Shown one piece after another: positions 1-7,743 of a DNA stretch of 10,643 nt. The DNA is from Synura sp. LO234KE (lineage: Eukaryota; Sar; Synurophyceae; Synurales; Mallomonadaceae). Where the stretch lies: the NCBI GenBank assembly GCA_015143735.1, contig VKHC01000450.1, forward strand, positions 1,286 through 11,928, in the 5' to 3' direction. The position numbers and the translations under genes were made by a program. A model generated the notes under the pieces. It was not told the DNA's origin. It ran no database searches and was given only the letters and a program-made list of their open reading frames with translations. Position 1 is the stretch's first letter; each line of letters starts with the position of its first letter.

Positions 1-3000
1 TTGGTGGGCGATTATGAGACAATATTGCGGAGGCAAGAACAAGAGGAGGCCCAGCGTGCATTACAGGTGATATATAAATTTATGGTGTCGATCGTCCTGC
101 TCTCGATAATGTAGTGAGTCCTGTTTCCATTTCACTTCACCGACCCTTTCTTATACCTCAGATCGCAATTTATACAGAGAAATAGGGAAACGTAGACATA
201 TTTCCTCAACGGGTCTTTGATAGACGGTGAAAATGAGACTTATTAGTGGCACATCTACTTACTTTAACATAAGCCCGCACGTCACATCCCACCATGTTCC
301 TCACGACTTTCGGTCCCTTCCCTCTCCATTTGTCGCGTAGAAGAAGTTTGAGAAGAGCAGGAGCAGCCCGGTTCACAAAGACGCGGTGGACCACTCGCCT
401 CACCACTACCATCAAGAAGCACCAAGAAAGGCGAAGAGCAAAATACCGTTCTACAAACGTGGGGCGTCTGGGTCTGAGCTCTCCGAGTCCGATTTGAAGA
501 GCAAACTGGAGTCGCGCAAGGCGATGGCCGAATCCGAGAAAGTCGAGCAAATGAGGTGAGTGGACGGGCCTCCTCTCCTCTCCCGCACCGTACCGTCCCC
601 TGGCCTCGCTCCCTTAGTATATGGGAGAGATGATAGTGTGGTTAGGAACTCTTTTTGAAACTAACCGTGGATTACTGAAGATACAATTGTGTGCATGTTA
701 CTCGCATGTTCCTGCCATATGGCCGCAGACGGTTGACGGGGTGGTTCACCATGTCCTGGGATGAGATGAAGGACATCATCAGGAGGAGGGTACAGTGGGC
801 GCTGCGCATGTGGCGGCCCTCCCGCGTCTCCTCCCCGTCCAACAGTGTAAAGGTCTTTCGAGGAAGCAGTTCCTTCTCCGTCAGCGGTTCCAACCACAAC
901 GGGAGCTCACACAAAGCCGCAGTGTTCTCCACGCGCCATTCCAGCTCGCAGTTATTTCATCGCTCGTCCAAAGCAGTGCTGGGGGAGCCCGTTCAGAGCC
1001 AGGCGCCCTCGTTAACTGCTCTGGTAAGTCTAATTTGCAGTGACGAAGGCAGGTTCAAGTGACGGTCGGGCGGGGGGATGATGAAGCCTTCCCCTGTGTC
1101 TATTTACTCACACCGTGTCTATTTACTCACAACGTGTGTCTCATGCCTCAGATCCCCGCCCACAAGGATTGTGACTTCTCCGATATCTTCTATTTCGGTA
1201 ACAAGCATCACTTCTTCAGGTACACCTTCTATAGATTTCAAAGGAAGGGGACAGAAGTGGGGGAGACTGTGGATTTCTTCGTAGCTGTAGTCAATATAGT
1301 CGACTCTCCCTTTGTTGTGCAATTGGTATCATCCTGAGGTATTACCTAAGGGATTCACCATGTGATGTTCTCTCGCTCGATTCGCTCGTCCTGTCGGTCA
1401 GGGTCTTGCAAGTGATCGTGATGTTCAACTGCGTGTGGATGTCTCTCTGGGTGACGAACTTCGTGACCTTCGCCAGTCGATCGGACTACGCGGCCGCTTA
1501 CCATACTCTCATGTAAACGTTAGAGGCAACTTTTTTGGCTCTTAGTCTTGTTCCCATTTATGGAAGTGCTGGACCCTGATTGATGCTTGGGTTGATGATT
1601 CAATAGAATTCTAGTTTAGTTTCGTGTTGGTAGATATATCCAAACAACTTATTGTCACACGCATGTACATTTTCCAGGGTACTCCATATTCTCTTCACTA
1701 TTCCGCTGGTGGGCGGGATTGTAAAACGTACATCTCGATTATCCGCAATCAGCGAATTGGATATGGATGCCTTAGAAGTCGTGTTATCCCAGGCCAAGGA
1801 AAGAGATGCCCTTCTCGCAGAATTGCGACGAGTGTTGGAAACAAAATCCACAAAATTTGGGAATGACAAGAAGGAACTGGTGCGTATCATGTTCACGCGC
1901 GTGGAGGACGACCACACCAAGGGTCTCACTCAGAAAGGGTTTCAGATTCTAACTCGGAAACTGCATTTGTATTTCAGGTATGTGAAAGCACCTCACTCCA
2001 ACTGACACAGCGCGCTTAGGCTGTTCATAGCACCTTGATATGATGCTATGTGTATGGTCCTCCGCGTTAACGCTCACGTTAATGGTTTCATATTGTTAAC
2101 GTAGTGTTTCAATTGTAAGTTTAGGTTCTAGTAACTAAATAGATATCGTATCATCAGCATGAAAAGATCATATCCTTCAGTGTTCGAGAAGATTTTAATC
2201 TTTCCTTTCCATTGATTCCCGCAACCCTCAGTTTATCCAGCCTCCGCCTACTCTTCAATAACATGGACAACAGTCGAGACGGGAGCGTGTCCTTGGACGA
2301 ATTCCTTCACTTTCTCTTCCCCTCCGCCGTGGACGAGGACCAACGACTGGTATGCGGGAAAGGAATGATGGGTGGGGCGCCGTGTATGTATATCTCTTTG
2401 AATAAACCTTGGACGATTCGTAGCCACTTTTTGTCGCATTCCTTGGTACTGAAAATTGCACGGTTTTGGTTTGTTTAGAACTTATTCTCCCTCTCTATGT
2501 GTCCGCCCCTAACCCGCATATTAATTTGCCATAGAGAGACGAACAAGCGTTGGAAAAGATAGCAATGGAAACGGTGGAGAAGAGCGAGCGGCGTAGGAGC
2601 AGCTTTATGGCCAGCTCGTCAGGGGGCTTAGAGATAAGCGCCATGCGAATGTCCGGTGGCACGATAAGTCTCCGACGCAGTTTTATTGTCCCGATGCGCG
2701 CAGAAATGTTTGAGGATGACGACAGTGACCTGAAGTATGCCCCTCATACCGATCTCACATTGGGGACTTTACAAGAAGTAGAAGAAGGGTACGGGGGCGC
2801 GTCCGAATACGTGCAGTCGCAGAAAACGTCCGTGACTTTCAGCATAAAAGGGAACGCTAAAGGATCACAATTAGCACTTGCAGAGTATGGTCAGGACGAA
2901 GATTATAAGTCAAATCATGATGATGAAAAGGGACCCGAGGAGGATGCTCAGTTCAGCGCTGGGGAGGAGGTAGACAGCGACGGCGGTCGATATGGCGGCT

Positions 3001-3077
3001 CTATGGACAATAGTCGAGGTCAATATGGTTCCCATAGGAACGAGGCGGCTGTGTGGGATGAGAGCTCCTTGGTTTGA
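1..3077 (+). CDS. MLO-like seven-transmembrane protein with EF-hand tail, 3' part, eight exons
   Basis: Exons are 1-66, 341-555, 729-1023, 1152-1219, 1402-1512, 1678-1977, 2232-2349 and 2535-3077. All seven introns are GT-AG (107-274 nt), and the joined frame stays open for 571 codons to TGA. The 5' part lies outside the window. Numbering from the window edge: residues 1-22 start with LVGDYETIL, comparable to the LVGTKL-type end of an MLO helix; 23-192 are a hydrophilic loop; 193-215 contain DIFYFGNKHHFF, matching the FWF motif that precedes MLO helix 6; about 216-240 and 248-267 are hydrophobic helices, the second with TIPLVGGIVKR like TLPLYALVTQMG of MLO; 319-381 are an EF-hand pair; 392-571 are an acidic tail. 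MLO proteins act in the plasma membrane and are linked to calcium signalling. The splice model is read directly from sequence. The family call is by remembered motif similarity; another multi-pass family cannot be excluded. Confidence 0.75.
341..1023 (+). other. Exons 2-3: expanded cytosolic loop of the MLO-like protein
   Basis: Exons 341-555 and 729-1023 together encode 170 residues (23-192) between the window-edge helix and the FYFGNK motif. Plant MLO proteins have only a few tens of residues here. The first half is rich in K, H and E, with a charged helical stretch at about 76-93. The second half opens with an amphipathic, tryptophan-containing basic segment at about 99-123 (WFTMSWDEM followed by IIRRRVQWALRMW). 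It then becomes serine-rich and probably disordered. The basic Trp segment resembles membrane-surface or calmodulin-binding helices, which is inference only. The two exons begin and end in phase 0, so the loop could be added or skipped as a unit without changing the frame. Confidence 0.6.
1096..1131. repeat. Tandem duplication in intron 3
   Basis: The 17-mer GTGTCTATTTACTCACA occurs at 1096-1112 and again at 1115-1131, perfect, with a period of 19. It lies just upstream of the exon 4 acceptor, in a pyrimidine-rich stretch. Confidence 0.9.
1152..1512 (+). other. Exons 4-5: FYFGNK motif and predicted transmembrane helix 6
   Basis: Exon 4 (1152-1219) encodes IPAHKDCDFSDIFYFGNK and its flank, corresponding in order and spacing to the V-x-P-S-D-x-x-FWF stretch before MLO helix 6. 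Exon 5 (1402-1512) encodes about 24 hydrophobic residues (VLQVIVMFNCVWMSLWVTNF and on), then a short polar stretch with SRSDYAAAYHT. The donor after exon 4 is AG|GTACAC, and exon 5 starts after CGGTCAG. Both junctions split a codon after its second base. If intron 4 were retained, the frame would stay open to a TGA at 1335-1337 and end the protein before this helix. Confidence 0.65.
1678..2349 (+). other. Exons 6-7: helix 7 and paired EF-hands
   Basis: Exon 6 (1678-1977) begins with the helix VLHILFTIPLVGGIVKR and runs into a charged helical linker. It ends with a weak EF-hand: helix ELVRIMFTRV, loop DDHTKGLTQKGF lacking proper acidic ligands and one residue short, then a second helix. Exon 7 (2232-2349) gives helix SLRLLFNNM and the loop DNSRDGSVSLDE at residues 364-375. 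This loop has D at 1, S at 3, D at 5, G at 6, V at 8 and E at 12, matching the canonical calcium-binding EF-hand consensus. A degenerate hand paired with a functional one is common in EF-hand proteins. The module follows helix 7, so it should face the cytosol as in MLO topology. Confidence 0.85.
2535..3077 (+). other. Exon 8: acidic, serine-rich C-terminal tail and stop
   Basis: The last exon starts after the acceptor TTTGCCATAG and encodes residues 392-571, then TGA. It opens as a charged helix, then shows two basic-residue phosphosite-like motifs, RRRSSF (410-415) and SLRRSF (436-441). From about residue 450 it becomes strongly acidic (FEDDDSD, later DDEKGPEEDAQ) with Gly, Ser and Tyr repeats near the end. 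It finishes in ESSLV, which fits a class I PDZ-ligand pattern (S at -2, V at 0). No domain is recognised and the tail is probably disordered. Phosphorylation and PDZ binding are inferred from pattern only. Confidence 0.75.
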
Positions 3078-3313
3078 TGTGAGCTAAAGCCCCTCGTTGA
3101 TGGTGAGGGTAGATGGTTAGCCATAAGGCAACTTGTGTTTCTTATATTGTGCGTCTTTGTTTCTGCGCCCAGAGAAATTTCTTGAATTATCGAATCGATT
3201 TTTTATTTATATATGTCCTGTGCCTTTATCGTACCAGACGACATCGCATGGTAAATACAGTAAATTTGAATTTTCCGGAAAATCTGAGCGTTAATTACGG
3301 CGGGGAAAGTTAG
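3078..3313. other. 3' flank of the MLO-like gene, no gene seen
   Basis: AT-rich sequence after the stop, presumably 3' UTR and spacer. No AATAAA signal is evident between the stop and 3313. A short + strand frame (3113-3313) has no recognisable features. Bases 3259-3283 resemble 4713-4738 and are listed separately. Confidence 0.5.
3259..3283. repeat. Left copy of an imperfect 25-bp direct repeat (partner 4713-4738)
   Basis: AGTAAATTTGAAT is identical at 3259-3271 and 4713-4725. The match then continues with one gap and two mismatches through CCGGAAAAT versus CCAGAAAAT, about 23 of 26 positions in all. At the right copy the − strand reads IQIYSPDIFMYTDGS of the RNase H fragment. The left copy also reads IQIY on that strand but lacks the rest. 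It could be a small displaced piece of the same element or a chance match. Confidence 0.4.
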
Positions 3314-3882
3314 AACACTAACATAAGAAGTGAGACCAAGCCGCACCCCCCACCGATAGAACCACTCCTCGTGTACCAACTGACAAGCCCCGTGATCGAG
3401 TGGAGAGCTCCGGGTGCCTACACCCGGAGGAGCCAGTTATTCCCCAACCACAATGTCAGGGGTCAGAACAGTGATAGCGCGGGGAATGACACGATACACT
3501 CGAGCGACACGTAAGTGTATGTCCCGAGGATGAGGAGGAGCAGAGAGTTGAAAGGCAAAATGGGAAGGGCACAGGACCCGCAAGAGAGAACGATGGTGCT
3601 GCTGTCGCCGACGAGGGTCCGAGGGGCCACGTGAGGAGAGTCGTCATACCGGATGAGCCCGTTCTACCTCTGGCAGCTACTAGGCGGTCCGCGCTGGCGT
3701 TACTCACCGCTTCAGGCGTGGCAAGGCCCGTGTGGACTTTGACCCAGGAGATGGCAAGGTCATTATGGCTGCGGACGGCGGTGAGAAGGCAGCGGACCCG
3801 CGGAGTGATGGGCTTATTTCACCTAGGCTTGATGGAGTTTTCCCCGATTCTCATGACTGACTTACCTCAATCAGCCATTTGA
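3314..3882 (+). pseudogene. Coding-like fragments in three frames, unidentified (relic or extra exons)
   Basis: This GC-richer stretch has protein-like composition on the + strand, but the open frame changes. Frame A runs 3314-3510 (includes PHPPPIEPLLVYQLTSPVIE and FPNHNVRGQN), directly after a TAG, and ends at a strong donor-like AC|GTAAGT. Frame B runs from about 3494 to 3882 and is acidic at first (PEDEEEQRVERQNGKG). Frame C runs about 3684-3863 (RGKARVDFDPGDGKVIMAAD) and stops at a TGA inside the first 51-bp repeat unit. Splicing 3510 to an acceptor after CGCTTCAG (3714) joins A to C in frame with a 204-nt intron, similar to the upstream gene. No family is recognised. It may be transposon ORF debris, a decayed gene, or alternative 3' exons of the MLO-like gene. 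Confidence 0.35.
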
Positions 3883-4426
3883 CCAGTGATCCCACCGATT
3901 CTCATGACTGACTAACCCGAATCAGCCATTTTACCAGTGATCCCACCGATTCTCATGACTGACTAACCCGAATCAGCCATTTGACCAGTGATCCCACCGA
4001 TTCTCATGACTGGTTCGGGGAAATCGGTCATGAAAATCGGTAGGAACACCGGTCAAATGGCTGATATGGGTGATTCAGTCATGCAATTTGGGTGGATCAC
4101 TGATCAAATGGCTGATATGGGTAAGTCAGTCATGAGAATCGGTAGGAACACCGGTCAAATGGCTGATATGGGTGAGTCAGTCATGCGAATCGGTGGGATC
4201 ACTGGTCGAATGGCTGATATCTCATGACTGGCTTACCCCAATTAGCCATTTGACCAGTGATCCCACCGATTCTTATGACTGACTCACCCATATCAGCAAT
4301 TTGACCAGTAATCCTACCGATATTCTCATGACTGATTCGGGTAAGTCATTCATAAGAATCGGTGGGATTACCGGTCAGTTGGCTGAGCGATATGGGTAAG
4401 TCAGTCATGAGAATCGGTGGGATCAC
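3844..4426. repeat. 51-bp repeat block with three orientation switches (foldback-like)
   Basis: The core CCGATTCTCATGACTG recurs every 51 bp at 3844, 3895, 3946 and 3997. Its inverted form (CAGTCATGAGAATCGG and variants) recurs at 4025, 4076, 4127 and 4178. The forward form returns from 4221 (start cut), 4266 and 4317, and the inverted form at 4347 and 4402. There are about twelve units in all. The register is exact apart from a 2-nt insert at 4321-4322 and a 4-nt insert at about 4385. Because the outermost units face each other, the block has long inverted termini built of tandem repeats and can fold into nested hairpins, for example 3997-4040 and 4317-4362. This layout recalls foldback elements. 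No target duplication was found at its ends. Confidence 0.9.
3988..4227 (+). other. Open frame of 17-residue repeats within the 51-bp array
   Basis: The inverted-orientation units are open on the + strand and translate as near-identical 17-residue repeats (VMRIGRNTGQMADMGKS and variants), because 51 is a multiple of three. The frame starts at ATC ACT-like unit sequence inside the array and ends with a stop shortly after the orientation flips at 4220. No flanking exon or promoter is evident. Forward-orientation units carry stops (TGA or TAA) in the same frame. I regard this as a by-product of the repeat period rather than a gene, although a repetitive protein exon cannot be excluded. Confidence 0.2.
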
Positions 4427-4738
4427 GCAATATTTGCTGTCGGTGATGATGTTGACGCGCCACCGGACCACAGGAGAGGAGGGCCGGCGCACATCTCGAA
4501 CCCATTGGAGGGCGTGGTAGAATGCGCTGATCTCTCCGGTGTTGCTCGTGGGTCGGGGGGCACCAATTCAGTCCGAATCCGTGCAATCGGTGACCACAGG
4601 ACCCCAAAGGGAGGTGGAGGGGTCTTGGGATCTGGTGACGAAGACCCCCCATCCGGCCGAGGCAGGGTCCAGGGAGGCGGGGAGCCATCCGTGTACATGA
4701 AAATGTCCGGAGAGTAAATTTGAATACTTCCAGAAAAT
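4427..4738 (-). pseudogene. Broken RNase H domain of a retrotransposon-type protein
   Basis: On the − strand, a start-like region SPDIFMYTDGS (4713-4681) is followed in another frame by AGWGVFVT and LWGPVV (about 4660-4590), then TSNTGEISAFYHALQWV (about 4550-4500) and NIITDSKYC (4453-4427). These match RNase HI in order: first catalytic Asp in TDG (4687-4689), Glu in NTGE (4532-4534), and third Asp in TDSKY (4439-4441). The copy is dead: a frameshift lies between TDGS and GWGV, an in-frame TGA sits at 4568-4570, and the domain's C-terminal part (the usual His and last Asp) is missing. Its frame runs into the 51-bp array and stops at 4346-4348. Such RNase H domains occur at the end of some LINE-type polyproteins. 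No reverse transcriptase was found upstream. RNase H identity is strong; the element type is inferred. Confidence 0.8.
4713..4738. repeat. Right copy of the imperfect 25-bp direct repeat (partner 3259-3283)
   Basis: This copy overlaps the first codons of the RNase H fragment on the − strand. It sits exactly where GC-rich element sequence gives way to AT-rich DNA. Confidence 0.4.
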
Positions 4739-5525
4739 TATATAGTTAGCAAATACAAAAGAACTTAGAAGTAGTAACATCGAAAAATCCCGTCACGAAG
4801 AATTCCAGCTCCTCCTCGCTTCTTCTTCTAGTATGACAGCTCTAATTCTCAACTAGTTTTGAGGGCGTTTAGCGCTATTCTACATGCGCGTTTGATGATT
4901 TTCCTACTCGCGTTCTGAGAGATTTCCAGCCAAAATTTGCATCCAAGGTACTAATATCAAGCTTGCACTAAAGTCCTAAAAATTCCGCTTGCCACAGTTG
5001 AGATATCTCTCACCAAATTGGAACTCCAAACCAACCAAAACCCCAGGGATAAATATTCGGTTAACCCACCCTCAGATGGAGTACCATTTTTAGGTTCTTA
5101 AAACCTGTTGTGGCAGCTTTCGTAACGAAGCATATCTCAGTTTTTTCTACAACGCAGATTTTGACTAGCTAGGTTTGCCATAGATATTGATCTAATCCAT
5201 TCAGAGCACAGCTGGTATTATTCCCGGCTTCCCGCGATTGCAAAATATTTAGAAAATGCAAATTGTCAAACCAAAATTTTCGGCCTATTGCTGGGAGTAA
5301 TAATGGGGAAGGACAAGGAAGAACTGGAGTTCAGTTTTCCAGTTCCATCAATCCAGTGAGGGGTAAAATATTTAGTTGGAGGAGCAGCTGCGGAAGAGCA
5401 GTTCGGCTATGAGAAGTACTCCGGTAGGTTACTATACTTTTGCTCAGTAGTCGACCTTTTTCTGTCGAACTCTCAATGCTGCAAACCTCAAACCCTCAAT
5501 GAAAATCAGAATCAGTTGCTGCACT
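4739..5525. other. AT-rich spacer, no gene supported
   Basis: Base composition drops in GC after about 4740. Frames are short on both strands. A brief − strand frame (about 4852-4960, including FWLEISQNASRK) and a + strand stretch with EEQLRKSSSAM before GTAGGT (about 5375-5425) look mildly coding-like, but neither is long enough to call. Confidence 0.5.
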
Positions 5526-6029
5526 TCAAAACTGACCAAGTTTATCGTTAAAATAAGTACTTTCTGAAGTAATAAATAACTGCAAGATTTTCCGGAGACT
5601 TTTTCTTAATTGTCCTGGCTGCTCTTCACAGAAGAATCGTTGTAGAGAACTTAAACTGAAGCCTCTTGAGCTGGAGTAACAAAGAATTGTGCTTGTGCTC
5701 CTTGCTGCGTCGTTAGCTATGACGTTCCTTATCAAGTTAAATCTTGCTTGAATACTAAAATTTTGTGCAGAAACTTTTCTTGGTGATGCTCCCAAACTTT
5801 CACACGTATTGAACACTGTACATAGTTGCCGTCCATCATTTTTTTTGCCCTGATCTATCTGGTAATACTTAAGATTTTTTAAACGAAAATAAATTTTGAG
5901 CGCTCCAGATTGTTTCAGTTTTAAAATGTATTTTGAATTACCTTCAAAAAACACCTTTCTAAGTGTTTTTCTACTACTAGCGCTATTCGTCCTTTGCCGA
6001 TTTAGCTTTGAGCGAACTGACGAGCACAA
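5526..6029 (-). other. 168-codon open frame without methionine, unidentified
   Basis: The frame opens directly after a TAG (could equally be an acceptor GCGCGCTAG) and runs to TGA. It contains no ATG codon at all, so it cannot be a self-contained ORF with a standard start. In DNA this AT-rich a run of this length is unusual. The product is basic and rich in S, K, R and F (KTLRKVFFEGNSKYILKLK, later EEQPGQLRKSLRKILQLF). No domain or transmembrane segment is recognised. It could be an internal exon, a relic, or chance. Confidence 0.2.
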
Positions 6030-6230
6030 CTAGCGCGCCCTGAACTCGGATTAAAAACAAAGAGGAGCGTGTTGCACTTAGGTCAGCGGCAGGCTTCTCC
6101 TCTTTTGGGCCGGGCTCACTCGGAGGTAGTGCTTGCGAAGGGACTGAGACACTGCGATTCCTTGTTGCGACAAAGCAGTCACAGAACACGCTTCGGTTTG
6201 CAAGCGGTTGTGTTCTACTCTAAAGCTGTA
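5983..6230. other. GC-rich patch open on both strands
   Basis: Surrounded by AT-rich DNA, this stretch is GC-richer. It has a − strand frame (about 5983-6216, including PPSEPGPKEEKPAADLS) and a + strand frame (6069-6296) open at once. It could be a promoter-type island or an exon. There is no TATA-like or other clear promoter signal. Confidence 0.25.
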
Positions 6231-7743
6231 ACACATCTAAACTCCAACACCTGTCTTACTATCTTTTTTTCAGTATTGATAATTTCTGAGGATTAGATGT
6301 AGAACTATTCGTAACCAACGGGGTCACTATTAAAACGGAGGCGCACCGGTAGGAATGATTATATAGGAGCGGTCGCGAGCATGTCTTTTCTTGCCTGCAT
6401 GACATGCTGGATTGGGCATCTATGAGCAAATATATCTTAGAATGCATGCATTTAACGATTGTGTGGACTTCTCTTAAAAATATGAGTTTTGGGGAGAGTA
6501 TTCTGGGGAGTCAACTAGCGATATTGTTAGGTAGATTACCTGCTGCTGTTGATTGATCACCTATCATTTACGGACTTTTTCTAAATTGCTTGTACAAGGC
6601 AGGTAATACTCAGATTCATCACAGATGTTACGCAGAACGCCTGATATGGCTCCAGACGTGAGCAGTTTGTCCTCTGGAGGCCTCTGCTAAGTTGAAATTC
6701 TTCACGTTGCATGTCCTCTGTATACCCCGCATGCTCACGCCACTCCGTCTACAGATCCTAGGTCCTATGTGACTTTCTAATCGTCCTGCTATGGTATCTA
6801 CGTAACACGCACACTATGCACGCGGAGGGCCATCGTTCTGTCACAACTCGTCAAAATATCCCAATCAGCATGCGATGCTACCCCCGCCATGTAACCGCCC
6901 CTTAGCTTTTCAAAATACTTGTACATATCCACATCTCGCTCAAAGTCACAGACACGCACCCGATACATGCTATATTCGCCTGTCTGCACCATAGTTTTGT
7001 TACCCTATCTCACAACGTCACACGCAGCAAGTACTAGAAGTAGCACCACACCCTGCTTTTCCACAGCATGTGCAATAGCACAAGTACACCATTCTCCTCA
7101 CGATCTTCTAGGTGAAGCGAAACAGAAAGTATTACTCAGAGCAAACTGAAAAACAGAAGCGAAGAGAGAATAGAATATATTTAAGCTAGACAGGTGACTG
7201 GGAGAAGCACAAGTGTAGAGTAGGTCGGTGGTGGAATAAAAGTTATAGCAGCTGCATGGGGCACTACTGGTCACTCTACTCTGCTTCTATCTAATCCTAC
7301 TGCGCTGTGTCACCCCAACCATGTAACTTCTATCCGTTTATGTCGACTGATCAGCGGAGGGTTTATCTCCACCCTCAGGACCTATCCGTAATTGAAGGTT
7401 ATAATGGTATAGTATTGGTACATTTGTCATGAAATGCAGTGCACTGTCTTAGTACCCTGCCAGTGGTTTGGTGACTGAAGTATAGTCTTTACGATTCTTT
7501 AGTGATGTTATTTGATCCCTCAGACACGGAACTTGGGGGGAAACCACAGCGACTATGAAAATATGTTGAACTCTGTGGGAAATGCAGGGAAAGCATATAT
7601 ATGACGTGCTAGTGGTGTACGTGAGGGGTACGCAAGCTGTGCATGTGAGCAGGCAGGAAACATGTCAAGAAACGATATTTGAGCATAGGAGGAGGAGCGC
7701 GGGGTCACACTGCAGTGATATTGGGTGGGCAATATGCAGTTAG
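6231..7743. other. Spacer, no gene supported
   Basis: Only short frames are present on either strand, with no consistent coding character and no RNA gene. I examined both strands for tRNA-like boxes and saw none. Confidence 0.5.

Noticed and set aside
206-550. 114-codon − strand frame opposite exon 2
   Set aside because: It lies opposite a well-supported exon, spans the intron 1 border, and its product has no recognisable feature.
661-932. Two − strand frames opposite exon 3
   Set aside because: They are antisense shadows of the spliced gene.
1059-1337. 92-codon + strand frame as a separate small gene
   Set aside because: It is exon 4 plus flanking intron sequence in the same frame; it matters only as an intron-retention possibility.
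2401-2406. AATAAA in intron 7 as a polyadenylation site
   Set aside because: A six-base match in AT-rich intron is expected by chance, and the reading frame continues properly into exon 8.
2212-2478. 88-codon + strand frame as a stand-alone EF-hand protein
   Set aside because: It contains exon 7, but both ends are intron sequence; the phase agrees with splicing into the larger gene.
3844-4426. CRISPR array
   Set aside because: The 51-bp units are contiguous with no variable spacers and alternate in orientation; the DNA is eukaryotic.
4401-4698. Two proline-rich − strand frames as genes
   Set aside because: They are off-frame readings of the RNase H fragment; one holds the displaced TDGS start.
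4505-4717. + strand Gly-rich frame
   Set aside because: It is antisense to the RNase H domain, whose motifs on the − strand are much more convincing.
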